Shown here piece after piece: positions 17,452 through 25,680 of a stretch of DNA of 64,000 nt (position 1 is its first letter; every line of letters starts with the position of its first letter). The notes beneath the pieces are model-generated. The model was not told where the DNA came from. It worked only from the letters and a program-made list of their open reading frames with translations, and ran no database searches. The translations under genes were made by a program, and so were the position numbers. This DNA comes from Butyrivibrio sp. AE2015 (lineage in GTDB: Bacteria > Bacillota > Clostridia > Lachnospirales > Lachnospiraceae), in the NCBI RefSeq assembly GCF_000420825.1, contig NZ_ATVR01000006.1:1-64000 (forward strand), in the 5' to 3' direction.

Positions 17452-17699
17452 CTGCCACTATTCTTATTCTTGTAATTTAGGCAGTGTATTTTGAAGGCAT
17501 AACTCTGCCTCTATTTTACTTTTTATAAATATAGGCAGTGATTTTAAGCCCTATTCTTCTGCCTCTCTAAAGCTTTTTTACAATATAGGCAGAAAAAATA
17601 CTATAAAATAAACTGCCTATATTCCCTATACCTTTGATATAGGCAGAATACCAATCCAAAAATAAACTGCCCCATTCACAAATTCCTTGATATAGGCAG
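17452..17699. repeat. Tandem array of five palindromic units, 54-bp period
   Basis: CTGCC occurs at 17452, 17505, 17559, 17613 and 17667; AGGCAG at 17479, 17533, 17587, 17641 and 17694. Steps are 53-54 bases within each series and 26-28 between them, so the two half-sites alternate regularly. On the minus strand each unit reads CTGCCTATAT, about 14 variable bases, ATATAGGCAG, about 20 variable bases; the clearest hairpin spans 17613-17646. Only the half-sites are conserved, loops and linkers are not. No frame is open through it. The 498-base gap 17232-17729 contains only this array and the terminator at 17344. Confidence 0.75.
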
Positions 17700-17729
17700 A
17701 ACTACACCCATTCCATTTATGAAAATTCA

Positions 17730-18122
17730 TCAGATATATTTCTGAGTAAATCTAACAACTTCATCTCTGCAGCCGTCAACTGCCTTGCTCTTGAAATACA
17801 GGGTATCACTCTCAACCTGGATTCCCTTATCCGTCAACTCATTTTTAATGAGATCAAGAGCATGCTTTGAGAGCCATGATGTTGAAAATACAACTGCTTT
17901 TCCAACCTTTTCGCTTGAAAGAGTTTTTAAAAACTGCTTGAGATTATCATCAATACCGTAAGCATAAAGTGCTCCACCTATGAAAAGAACATCTGCTTTT
18001 TCTGAGAGTCCTGCTCCTTCAGCATCTACTGAAACGGCATCTACTCCCGCTGCTTCTGCAATATACTCTGCTACTTTCTGTGTTTTTCCTGATCTGGAAT
18101 AATATCTAACTGCTACGCTCAT
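17730..18122 (-). CDS. Flavodoxin
   Basis: 130-aa short flavodoxin. The N-terminal YYSRSGKTQKVAEYIAE is the FMN phosphate loop and VLFIGGALYAYGID follows the usual pattern; the C-terminal half ends RDEVVRFTQKYI. A low-potential electron carrier that can replace ferredoxin. AGGAGGT precedes the ATG. A palindromic operator-like sequence lies just upstream at 18137-18156. Downstream come the hairpin array and a terminator. Confidence 0.85.
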   Translation of the reverse strand: MSVAVRYYSRSGKTQKVAEYIAEAAGVDAVSVDAEGAGLSEKADVLFIGGALYAYGIDDNLKQFLKTLSSEKVGKAVVFSTSWLSKHALDLIKNELTDKGIQVESDTLYFKSKAVDGCRDEVVRFTQKYI

Positions 18123-18136
18123 GACTACCTCCTATT

Positions 18137-18156
18137 CACAATTCAATTGTATACAA
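18137..18156 (-). promoter_or_regulatory. MarR/OhrR-like operator before flavodoxin
   Basis: CACAATTCAATTGTA (18137-18151) differs by one base from the OhrR-type palindrome TACAATT-N-AATTGTA, and overlaps a second palindrome TTGTATACAA (18147-18156). It lies about 15-35 bases before the flavodoxin start. Assignment to a redox-sensing MarR-family repressor is inference. Confidence 0.4.
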
Positions 18157-18200
18157 CTTATAATACACCATAGCTCCAATAATTTCAAGTTTTGATTCTC

Positions 18201-18311
18201 CTATTCTACTGGAAAGGCGAAATATGCATCTGGATAGGGCTCATCCGCTAAAGTAAAGTGCCACCACTCTTTTTCGTAGGGAGTAAAGCCTGCATATGTC
18301 ATAACATCCTT
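18201..18311 (-). pseudogene. C-terminal remnant of a VanX-type D-Ala-D-Ala dipeptidase (peptidase M15)
   Basis: Minus-strand reading gives about 37 residues: SKDVMTYAGFTPYEKEWWHF continuing TLADEPYPDAYFAFPVE and a stop at 18201. EWWHF is the catalytic Glu plus zinc-ligand His motif of M15D dipeptidases, and the FPV ending is typical. Everything upstream is missing: the homology stops where a REP-like element begins (18311). Confidence 0.65.
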
Positions 18312-18343
18312 TGACCCACAGGGACGGGGTTAGAGGGCCATTA
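18311..18343 (+). repeat. REP-like palindromic element, copy 4
   Basis: TTGACCCACAGGGACGGGGT followed by TAGAGGGCCATTA. It separates the VanX remnant from the xylanase terminator, which begins at its right edge. Confidence 0.6.
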
Positions 18344-18386
18344 AAAAAAGGATTCCTGCATAAGCAAATCTCTTTGCAGGAATCCT
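18343..18386 (-). terminator. Terminator of the xylanase gene
   Basis: Perfect 12-bp stem: AGGATTCCTGCA (18349-18360) and TGCAGGAATCCT (18375-18386), with TTTTTTT on the minus strand after it. A T-rich stretch on the other side means it may work in both directions. Confidence 0.85.
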
Positions 18387-18395
18387 CTTTCTTTT

Positions 18396-19544
18396 TTATC
18401 TCAACGCCTCTTGAATATCATAAAATGCAGGCTTCGGTTTGTAATCACTATAGAAGATACGTGTATTAGTGGTATCTCCTTCTCGATAATGGTCAATAAG
18501 GCCAAATAACGTAACACTTGTAATCTTTGCAGGCCCGTTATTATCACTATCAAGTGACTTTAAGAGCTTGAAAACATCTCCATATCTTTTACCCTGTTTA
18601 TCAAATTGCTCAGGGGTTTCTTCATCAACTCCAATGGACAATTCAGTTACGTGAATTTCCAGATCAAGCTCAGCAAATTTGCGAATTGCAGTCTCGATCA
18701 TATGATCTGAAGGATAATCAAGTCCCCAATAGCCCTGCATTCCTATTCCATCAATAAGTCCTTTTTCCTTTAATGATGCACACAGATCATATATAGCCTT
18801 AGTCTTGACCGGCTGATAAGTGTTGTAATCATTATAAAAAAGCTTAACATCGCTATCCGCATACTTCCTTGCATATGTAAATGCGGCCTCTACATAATCA
18901 GGACCAATAGTCTCATACCATGGATTTGGATCCGCCCCGCACTTAGTCCTGCACATAAAAAAGCTCTCAGGGTCATAACTGTCAGGTTCCACAGCCTCGT
19001 TCACCACATCCCAGCAATAGATGACGCCTGGATAGTTTTCCTGAACATGTGTCATAAGCTGCTTAATATAGCTCTCCATACGCGCCAGCATTGTTTCCTT
19101 GTCCACGTACTCTCCATCATCCTTATACCCCTCTCTAAAGAACCAATTAGGAGCCTGGGTGTGCCAAACCAGGGTATGTCCTCGCATTTTCATTCCATTT
19201 TCCTTACACCACTCAAGTGTAGGATCAATTGAGCCAAAGAAAAGAGCAGGGCTTTCATCACCTTTTTCAAGGTTTTCAATTGATCCCCTCTGATCAAGAA
19301 TGTAACCACTCTTCATCAAATTTGTCATAGTGCAGCTATTAAAATGTTTCTTTGATAATTCCATGTACTCCGGAAGATTTAGTGTCTGATTTTCCAATGT
19401 ACTTCCGTTTATTCCAACTCCCAACATAAAATTGTCAGCACATAGATCTTTGAGCGGTACATCTTCTGCTTTATTCTGTGCCCCTGCGCAGCCTATTAAT
19501 AGCGCCGCAGTTAACGCAATTGCCAGTATTGATCTCTTTTTCAT
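18396..19544 (-). CDS. Endo-1,4-beta-xylanase, GH10, lipoprotein
   Basis: 382-aa secreted glycoside hydrolase of family 10. Lipoprotein signal with LLIGC (Cys19), so it is probably anchored to the outer face of the membrane. GH10 hallmarks: GHTLVWHTQAPNW, acid/base Glu183 in WDVVNEA, nucleophile Glu301 in HVTELSIG (usual ITELD, here Leu-Ser), and FGLIDHY. It hydrolyses xylan backbones, consistent with a plant-fibre-degrading gut organism. Single catalytic domain with no binding module; length is normal for the bare domain. Monocistronic, closed by its own terminator. Confidence 0.92.
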   Translation of the reverse strand: MKKRSILAIALTAALLIGCAGAQNKAEDVPLKDLCADNFMLGVGINGSTLENQTLNLPEYMELSKKHFNSCTMTNLMKSGYILDQRGSIENLEKGDESPALFFGSIDPTLEWCKENGMKMRGHTLVWHTQAPNWFFREGYKDDGEYVDKETMLARMESYIKQLMTHVQENYPGVIYCWDVVNEAVEPDSYDPESFFMCRTKCGADPNPWYETIGPDYVEAAFTYARKYADSDVKLFYNDYNTYQPVKTKAIYDLCASLKEKGLIDGIGMQGYWGLDYPSDHMIETAIRKFAELDLEIHVTELSIGVDEETPEQFDKQGKRYGDVFKLLKSLDSDNNGPAKITSVTLFGLIDHYREGDTTNTRIFYSDYKPKPAFYDIQEALR

Positions 19545-19685
19545 AATGGTATTCTGTCGTCTCCTTAAGTAGTATTAGTAAAGCTATTCTAAAAGTATAG
19601 ACTACAAAAGGTTCCTCAACTAACCATTCCTTGTGAACTGTCTATAGCATATTGCTATATCTCAGTTCTTATTTCTGTCTGGAAC

Positions 19686-20774
19686 TTATGCAAACAGCAG
19701 CCCAAATATTGGTGATAATATGATCATAATTATCGAAAATGCAAAAGAATTAACTGACATAAGAGTTGCTCTTTGTTCTGATGGTATCATGCTGTTCAGA
19801 AAAACATCGGTCCTGACCTGAAGGAAATTATCTGAAAACGCACCGATAAAGCCTCCCAATATCATCAGGTAATAGTTCCCCGTAAACACTGATGCAAAAG
19901 ACAATGATACTCCTACCGCGCACAAAACGCCGATTCTGCGGTAGTTCTTTTCATTAAAATACTCCGTTGCCTTGGCTCCTGCAGCTGCGCCTATTCCCAT
20001 AGCAAAAAGAGCTGGTCCGAGCCACAGTTTGTTGAGTCCAACAGCCGGAAGCTTAGCCTGCAAAAAGAACAATACAAGTACATCAACCGCACCAACCAAG
20101 CCATTAAACAGAATAATAAGTCTGGCCTTTCTGCTCTCCTTTATAAAAGACGTGCTGCTCTCGATTGTTTCTTTGAATCGCTCTGAAACAGAAGTAACAT
20201 CGTGAAGTTTAGTGTGCACTTCTGTAAGTGTAAAGGCAATCATCATGGTAATAGCCCCGATCACTGCATCAACAGCATTAGCTTTCCTGTATCCAAGCAC
20301 CAGCGCCACTCCCGCCAGCAATGTTCCTAGTGAGCTGAATATCTGATAGATCATAAGGTCATTTGAAGCAAACCTGTCATATTCTTTTTCAAGCTCTGCC
20401 TCTTTGAGCGTATCATAGGCAAGTGCTTCTCTCGTTCCTGATGCCAGGTTATAGCTAAGAGCACTTGCCGAAATAGCTATAGCAACTGTAAAGAAATTAT
20501 GGGAAATGATCATCAATAGAGATGATATTATCACCATAACTCTGCTGGCAATCATCGTCTTGCGGCGCCCAAACACATCTGCGATAACTCCTGATGGGAT
20601 CTCAAAAGTCATGCTCGTAATATGAAATATACTCTCTAATAGTCCAATCTCTACTGTACTAAAGCCCCTTGCCGCCAATAGAGCCACCCACGCTGCTCCT
20701 CCTATAGCAAATCCTGAAACAGCGTCTATACTAAGTATCTTTTTAATCTGATTTCTAGCAATTTTCTTTTCCAT
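19686..20774 (-). CDS. MFS transporter
   Basis: 362-aa major facilitator with about eleven hydrophobic helices. The loop after helix 2-3 holds GVIADVFGRRKTMIASR, the MFS signature. A charged central loop (about 175-210) separates the halves. The protein ends at SPIFGLLFA, somewhat short of the 390-400 residues usual for 12-helix members, so the last helix may be missing. AAGGAG lies 12 bases before the start. Substrate unknown. Probably separate from the lactate dehydrogenase gene upstream, given the 239-base gap and hairpin. Confidence 0.8.
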   Translation of the reverse strand: MEKKIARNQIKKILSIDAVSGFAIGGAAWVALLAARGFSTVEIGLLESIFHITSMTFEIPSGVIADVFGRRKTMIASRVMVIISSLLMIISHNFFTVAIAISASALSYNLASGTREALAYDTLKEAELEKEYDRFASNDLMIYQIFSSLGTLLAGVALVLGYRKANAVDAVIGAITMMIAFTLTEVHTKLHDVTSVSERFKETIESSTSFIKESRKARLIILFNGLVGAVDVLVLFFLQAKLPAVGLNKLWLGPALFAMGIGAAAGAKATEYFNEKNYRRIGVLCAVGVSLSFASVFTGNYYLMILGGFIGAFSDNFLQVRTDVFLNSMIPSEQRATLMSVNSFAFSIIMIILSPIFGLLFA

Positions 20775-20858
20775 AATAAAAAAATCTCCTTAATCTTTAG
20801 TGTTTTTAAAGAATAAGGAGATAATGTCTCTTTAATATAACTTCAACGATAAAATCGC

Positions 20859-20901
20859 AGCTGTTTACCTAAAAAAGAGCGCACTATCCCCGTAAACAGC
20901 T
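20859..20901 (-). terminator. Inverted repeat between ldh and the MFS gene
   Basis: Perfect 10-bp arms AGCTGTTTAC (20859-20868) and GTAAACAGCT (20892-20901). Read leftwards it follows ldh and is trailed by GCGATTTTATC, a weak U tract, so it may be the ldh terminator; an operator for the MFS gene is the alternative. Confidence 0.45.
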
Positions 20902-21013
20902 AAAACATCACCTTTCATCATATGAATGTTTATTGTTTTCCAGGTCATTCATGTGCCCTTTCTTCATCGATTCTTATTTTAATTTAACATACTATTGTCC
21001 TGTGTTTCAAGGA

Positions 21014-21961
21014 TTAAATTGATTCCTCAATTACAGCTTTCAACGTCTCCGCAGACTTAAGAAGTGCCTCTTTCTCCTGTTCGCTCAGTCTGATAGGCAC
21101 AGAACCTTCAACACCTCTTCTTCCAACTATGGCAGGCATGCTGAGGGCGACACCATCAATGCCGTTTTCACCATGCTGTATGCTGGAGATAGGAAGTATA
21201 GATTTCTCATCTCGGATGATTGCTTCGCAGATACGTCGTACGCTCATGGCGATTCCATAGTATGTTGCACCCTTCTTCTCTATGATCTCATAAGCACTGT
21301 TCTTTACGTTCTCTGCAATCTCTTTCATAGACTTTTCATGTTCAAAATGTCCTCTCATCTCGCAGAAGTCATGGATTGGAATTCCAGAAACGTTTGCACT
21401 GCTCCATGCTGCAATCTCACTGTCTCCATGCTCACCAATTATAAAAGCATGTACTGAACGGCTGTCTACACTTAGGTGCTCGCCGAGAAGATACTTAAAC
21501 CTGGCTGTGTCAAGAACAGTTCCTGAGCCAAACACTCTGTTTTCAGGAAAACCACTGAGTTTCGCTGCAGCATAGGTAAGTATATCCACAGGATTAGCCA
21601 CAATCAGAAGTATTCCCTCTTTATTGTACTTTGCAATCTCAGGAATTATGGATTTGAAGATACCTACGTTCTTTTTCACAAGATCCAGCCTTGTTTCACC
21701 GGGTTTTTGTCCCGCTCCTGCTGTAACAACCACAACTGCCGCATCTTCAGCGTCCTTGTAATCGCCGGAATATATCTGCATAGGTTTAGCAAAAGGAAGT
21801 CCGTGACTGATATCAAGAGCTTCGCCTTCTGCTTTTTCTTTGTTCACATCAATCAGCACCATTTCGGAAAAAAGCCCGCTCTCCATAAGAGCGAAAGCTG
21901 ATGCTGAGCCGACAAATCCACAACCTACTACTGCTACTTTTCTTTCATTAAGTGCTGCCAT
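21014..21961 (-). CDS. ldh: L-lactate dehydrogenase
   Basis: 315-aa NAD-dependent L-lactate dehydrogenase, converting pyruvate to L-lactate and regenerating NAD+ in fermentation. N-terminal Rossmann loop VVGCGFVGSA, substrate Arg in ETRLDLVKKN, Asp in SGTVLDTARF and catalytic His in IIGEHGDSE. Length is normal. AAAAGGAGG ribosome site. A -10-like TATACT (21996-21991 on the minus strand) has no good -35 box, suggesting activator control; a near-perfect palindrome lies about 59 bases upstream of the predicted start of transcription. Confidence 0.95.
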   Translation of the reverse strand: MAALNERKVAVVGCGFVGSASAFALMESGLFSEMVLIDVNKEKAEGEALDISHGLPFAKPMQIYSGDYKDAEDAAVVVVTAGAGQKPGETRLDLVKKNVGIFKSIIPEIAKYNKEGILLIVANPVDILTYAAAKLSGFPENRVFGSGTVLDTARFKYLLGEHLSVDSRSVHAFIIGEHGDSEIAAWSSANVSGIPIHDFCEMRGHFEHEKSMKEIAENVKNSAYEIIEKKGATYYGIAMSVRRICEAIIRDEKSILPISSIQHGENGIDGVALSMPAIVGRRGVEGSVPIRLSEQEKEALLKSAETLKAVIEESI

Positions 21962-22031
21962 AATGTGCCTCCTTTTTTTCTCTTTATTTCAGTATAAACG
22001 TTCTATTTTCAAACTCCTAGAAATTATCTGC

Positions 22032-22054
22032 TTATTGAGTAATTTACTCAATAA
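22032..22054. promoter_or_regulatory. 23-bp near-perfect palindrome between ldh and the Fe-S gene
   Basis: TTATTGAGTAA, centre T, TTACTCAATAA. It overlaps the stop codon of the Fe-S protein gene and lies upstream of ldh. It can be a short terminator stem or a regulator site; half-site spacing does not match an FNR box. Confidence 0.4.
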
Positions 22055-22787
22055 CCTCGCCATTTCTTGAAATTGTAATAACCTGCCAGGGAAGGAATTT
22101 TCCGCTGTTTCTTATGGCATTCTCAGCAGCTCTCTGAAGTCCCCCGCAACATGGAACTTCCATTCTAACTATAGTCACGCCTGCAATATCGTTATTAGCT
22201 ATAATCTCAGTCAGTTTCTCGGTGTAATCGCCTTCATCAAGCTTTGGACAGCCGATCATTGTAACCTTGCCCTTCATAAATTCCTCATGCATGTTTGCAT
22301 AGGCGTATGCTGTGCAGTCCGCAGCTATGAGGAGCTTGGCGCCATTATAAAAATCTGCCTGTGTTGGCAAAAGCTTTATCTGGCAAGGCCACTGCATCAG
22401 CCTTGAGGGATGCGAGCTCATTCTTGAAACCATGTCCATTCCAGGATCCTCATCCACCTGAACACTGCTCTTAAACTGCATAAACCTTGAGCCTGGGCAT
22501 CCATGTCCCTCAGCATGCTGCATTTCATTCATATCTCTTACCAATCCTTTCTTCTCCTGCATTGCCTTTACTGCCGCTTCATCGTAGGCAGGTGCTTCCC
22601 TTTCTTCAAAAGAAATTGCTCCCATAGGGCAGCCCGGCAGGCAATCGCCGAATCCATCACAGAAATTCTCTCTTACAAGCTTTGCTTTTCCATCTACAAT
22701 ATCAATAGCGCCTTCATGGCAGGCACTTGCACATATTCCGCAGCCATTACACTTTTCTTCATCAATCTTTATTATCTTTCTGACCAT
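22044..22787 (-). CDS. 4Fe-4S ferredoxin-type protein with C-terminal accessory domain
   Basis: 247-aa iron-sulfur protein. First cluster site CNGCGICASAC; second region CDGFGDCLPGCPMGAI has a modified spacing seen in this family. A conserved GHGCPGS follows, and the C-terminal half carries CTAYAYA, GCPKLD and PCCGG, perhaps further metal ligands. Transcribed divergently from a Crp/Fnr gene, an arrangement common in Clostridia for redox- or nitrosative-stress control. GAGAGG ribosome site. Electron partner unknown. Confidence 0.85.
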   Translation of the reverse strand: MVRKIIKIDEEKCNGCGICASACHEGAIDIVDGKAKLVRENFCDGFGDCLPGCPMGAISFEEREAPAYDEAAVKAMQEKKGLVRDMNEMQHAEGHGCPGSRFMQFKSSVQVDEDPGMDMVSRMSSHPSRLMQWPCQIKLLPTQADFYNGAKLLIAADCTAYAYANMHEEFMKGKVTMIGCPKLDEGDYTEKLTEIIANNDIAGVTIVRMEVPCCGGLQRAAENAIRNSGKFLPWQVITISRNGEVIE

Positions 22788-22921
22788 CTTTTAACCTCTC
22801 TTCAATCCTTGTTTTGATGGTGTCAGTATAATATACTATTTTTAACAAGTATGTTGTTTAAACCACATTTTGATAAATTTTATTAGAATTATGACTCTTA
22901 GCACCTACTACAGGAGCAAAA

Positions 22922-23578
22922 ATGGAAATAAAAGACATAGAGAAAAGCAGGCTTTTCCTTGGAATGACGGCAAAAGAGCTGGAATCATGCCTTACAGCTC
23001 TTGACGCCCATGAAAAGACATTTGAAAAAGATGATATTATTCTCCACGCCGGAGAACAGACTTCCATGATTGGCATGGTACTTTCAGGCAGCGTAACCAT
23101 TGAAAGCAACGATGTTTGGGGCAACTGTACCGTCTTAAGCCATGTTGGGAAAAATCAGTACTTCGCCGAAACCTACGCTCTTCTTGGCGAAGTTCTTCTT
23201 GTTGATGTTAGGGCGAACGAAGAATGTACTATTCTCTTTTGCAGTATCAGAAACCTTCTTGATGACAGCAAAAAGAGCTCTCCCTGGAAGGAAAAGCTCC
23301 TCAAAAATATACTTATTATTTCATCGCAAAAAAATCTTATTCTCTCCGGCCGTAGTTTCCATACATCTTCCAAAAGCTGCCGTGGGCGCCTTTTATCCTA
23401 TCTAAATGCCACTGCGCTCCAAACCGGCTCCAGAGAATTTGATATTCCCTTCAACAGGCAACAACTCGCAGACTACCTTAATCTTGAGAGAACCAACATG
23501 TCAAAAGAGCTTTCTCATATGAAGGATGAAGGGCTGATCGAATATAGAAAAAGTCATTTCAAGCTACTAGATCACTGA
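22922..23578 (+). CDS. Crp/Fnr family transcriptional regulator
   Basis: 218-aa regulator: N-terminal cyclic-nucleotide-binding-like beta barrel (about 10-120), dimer helix, and C-terminal winged helix with FNRQQLADYLNLERTNMSKELSHMKDEG as helix-turn-helix (only part of it is the recognition helix). The cysteines are scattered and there is no clear N-terminal Fe-S cluster motif, so the signal is unknown. Divergent from the Fe-S protein gene, a probable target. A good FNR-type box exists at 60493 before pta; regulation by this protein is inference. Confidence 0.88.
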   Translation: MEIKDIEKSRLFLGMTAKELESCLTALDAHEKTFEKDDIILHAGEQTSMIGMVLSGSVTIESNDVWGNCTVLSHVGKNQYFAETYALLGEVLLVDVRANEECTILFCSIRNLLDDSKKSSPWKEKLLKNILIISSQKNLILSGRSFHTSSKSCRGRLLSYLNATALQTGSREFDIPFNRQQLADYLNLERTNMSKELSHMKDEGLIEYRKSHFKLLDH

Positions 23579-23772
23579 CTCCCCTCACTTTCGACGCCAA
23601 AAGACGCCTCGGCTTCTTTAATCATCTCGCTCAACTGCACATCGGATATATCAAGGACCCACGCCAGCATTGTGACATTATGAGCATGCTCTTCCACAGT
23701 AAATTTGGGACATGTAAGATAACTGTCTATCTCATCATTTAGCCTTTTCATGATATCTGCTTCTGATCTCAT
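23572..23772 (-). CDS. Small hypothetical protein
   Basis: 66-aa acidic, probably helical protein (MRSEADIMKRLNDEIDSYL...). AGGAG six bases before the ATG supports translation. It overlaps the end of the convergent Crp/Fnr gene by 7 bases. No domain recognised and no cysteines beyond one in TCPKF. Confidence 0.55.
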   Translation of the reverse strand: MRSEADIMKRLNDEIDSYLTCPKFTVEEHAHNVTMLAWVLDISDVQLSEMIKEAEASFGVESEGSQ

Positions 23773-23889
23773 AAAAATCTCCTGATATATCCGCTGAAAA
23801 CATTTACAAACAATCTATATACTAATTATAGTCATTTTTTTAATTAAATAAAATACATTGGTGCCATGAAAACGGTTCGGGCATCCCCA

Positions 23890-25467
23890 TTACTCAACAA
23901 CTCTTAAGTAACTACTTACGCAGTATAATGTCTGGCCATTGTATTCCACCCTGGACCAGCCATAATCAGTATTTATCCCTGTTCTGGTTGCAGTGTCTCC
24001 GGAAGATAGTGTTGCAACTACCGCCGAGTCCTCATCAGTGACACTTGGCTTTGATCTTAGGTTCACCATATCCTTGGCTGTTACTGTTTCATTGCAATCA
24101 GCAAATTGAGTCTTGAAGCCGGAAGTAGTAACAGGCTGTTCTGTTTCCTGCTTCGGAGCAGTAAGATCCGTAGTCAAAAAGCTTGATACTGCATAATAAG
24201 TGCTTCCTTCAAACACCACTCTGGACCAGCCACTAGAGCTGATCCCCGTTCTTTGGGCTGTCTGACCATTCTGCAATGTTACAACCACCTTACTATCATC
24301 GCCCTGACTTGGCTTATCCCTAAGATTCGTGCTGTTTTTTGCAGTAACTGTCTCATCAACAGTGTCAAAACTCATAAGTGCTTCCACATCTGCTGTTGCA
24401 GTTGCCCTTTCTGAAGTATCTTTGGCTGTTTCCGTACCGTTATATCCAAAATATGCCACGTCTACATCTACTTTTTTACTTATACCTGCAACGGTTCCCT
24501 GATTTGTATACTGCCACATAGCGCACTGTCCATCATATGCAGGCCCATTCGCAATATTCGATGTGTTTTGGTTATACCATGCTATCCAGATTTTGTATGA
24601 CTTCTCTATCTGCGAAGTATTCCACTGTGCATCTCCGGCCAGTTCGCCCATTGAAGCGTAGAAAATTGGCGTATATCCGGCTTTATAGATCTGATCAAGA
24701 AATGCTTCAGCAATACTGCTTCTTTCATCTTTAGTAAGGCTGTACTGTCTGCTGCTTTCCTTATCAAAGCCTTCACAGTTATATCCTACCGGGTAAGTGA
24801 TCGGATACTGTGCAATATAGTCTTTTACCCAGTTTGCCTCAGCTACTGCCTCATCTGCATTTACTGCTGTGGAAAAGAAATATGCTCCGATCTTTATACC
24901 ATTTTTTTCTGCTTCCTGCATGTTGAATCTGGCATTAGAATCTGCCTTGATCTCACCTGTAGAGGAATCCCTGTATCCGACTCTTATCATTGCAAAGTCA
25001 ATACCAGTGGCTGCGACCTGCGCCCAGTCGATGGTACCTTGAAACCTTGATACATCAATGCCATAAGTGACAGACGAATTCTCGCCAACATTGCTGGCAC
25101 TCACCAGATCAGCTACATCAATATCTTCTCCGTTTTCTGCCCCGGCTCCCATCTGAATATCTGATTTCTCTTCTTCAGACGAAGCTTCAACAGCCGCTTC
25201 TTCCGGCTGCTCTTCATTTACTGAGGCTTCAATAGATGCTGCAACCACAGGCTCCTCCTCCGGTATGGGCTCCTCTATTTCTTCCAGCTCCAAAACTGAG
25301 GCCTGTTCAGCCGCTTCACTCTCAGCATTTCTTTTTGCAAATAATTTAACCAGGAGAATTGCAGCACAGATACAGATTACTACCGCTGCAATAATGATTT
25401 TTACGGTCATTCCATCAGGATTTCTTTTCCTGCGATGGCGGCCATGATCCCCATAATTACTTTTCAT
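23890..25467 (-). CDS. GH25 lysozyme-like protein with two SH3 domains
   Basis: 525-aa membrane-anchored cell-wall protein. Basic N-terminus then one membrane helix (about 21-43), a Glu/Ala-rich linker (45-130), a GH25 domain (about 134-345) beginning YGIDVSRFQG with Asp138, and two bacterial SH3 domains (about 365-430 and 455-525), both with the NLRxKPS and GWSRV patterns. The second catalytic site reads YNCEGF (Asn230-Cys-Glu232) where many GH25 enzymes have Asp-x-Glu, so activity should not be assumed. Expected role is cleavage or binding of peptidoglycan outside the membrane. Monocistronic. Confidence 0.85.
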   Translation of the reverse strand: MKSNYGDHGRHRRKRNPDGMTVKIIIAAVVICICAAILLVKLFAKRNAESEAAEQASVLELEEIEEPIPEEEPVVAASIEASVNEEQPEEAAVEASSEEEKSDIQMGAGAENGEDIDVADLVSASNVGENSSVTYGIDVSRFQGTIDWAQVAATGIDFAMIRVGYRDSSTGEIKADSNARFNMQEAEKNGIKIGAYFFSTAVNADEAVAEANWVKDYIAQYPITYPVGYNCEGFDKESSRQYSLTKDERSSIAEAFLDQIYKAGYTPIFYASMGELAGDAQWNTSQIEKSYKIWIAWYNQNTSNIANGPAYDGQCAMWQYTNQGTVAGISKKVDVDVAYFGYNGTETAKDTSERATATADVEALMSFDTVDETVTAKNSTNLRDKPSQGDDSKVVVTLQNGQTAQRTGISSSGWSRVVFEGSTYYAVSSFLTTDLTAPKQETEQPVTTSGFKTQFADCNETVTAKDMVNLRSKPSVTDEDSAVVATLSSGDTATRTGINTDYGWSRVEYNGQTLYCVSSYLRVVE

Positions 25468-25594
25468 ACACTTCTTACTCCCAACAACAAGAACTTATCA
25501 TATACAGAGCCTTCCCCCAAAGACATCGTACACATACCTAATATACACTTTTGCAAAAAAGAGGACAAGAAAAAGAAAATACAGAAAACCTTTT

Positions 25595-25628
25595 GAATAT
25601 TGTTACTGCTTACAGTAGAGCAATATTC
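25595..25628. repeat. Hairpin in the divergent intergenic region
   Basis: GAATATTG (25595-25602) and ACTG pair with CAGT and CAATATTC (25621-25628), followed on the plus strand by GTTTTTCT. It lies upstream of both the lysozyme and HD genes, so a regulatory site or leader terminator is more likely than a gene end. Confidence 0.4.
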
Positions 25629-25680
25629 GTTTTTCTGATATATTATTCTTATGAGACAACTTACAAATAGGAGTATTGTG

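Noticed and set aside
17452..17699. Hairpin array considered as a CRISPR array
   Set aside because: Only 5-10 base half-sites are conserved, they alternate in orientation every 27 bases, and there is no long constant repeat and no cas gene.
22032..22054. FNR or Rex box upstream of ldh
   Set aside because: Half-sites TTGA/TCAA are 9 bases apart instead of 6, and the Rex pattern TTGTGA-N6-TCACAA is absent.
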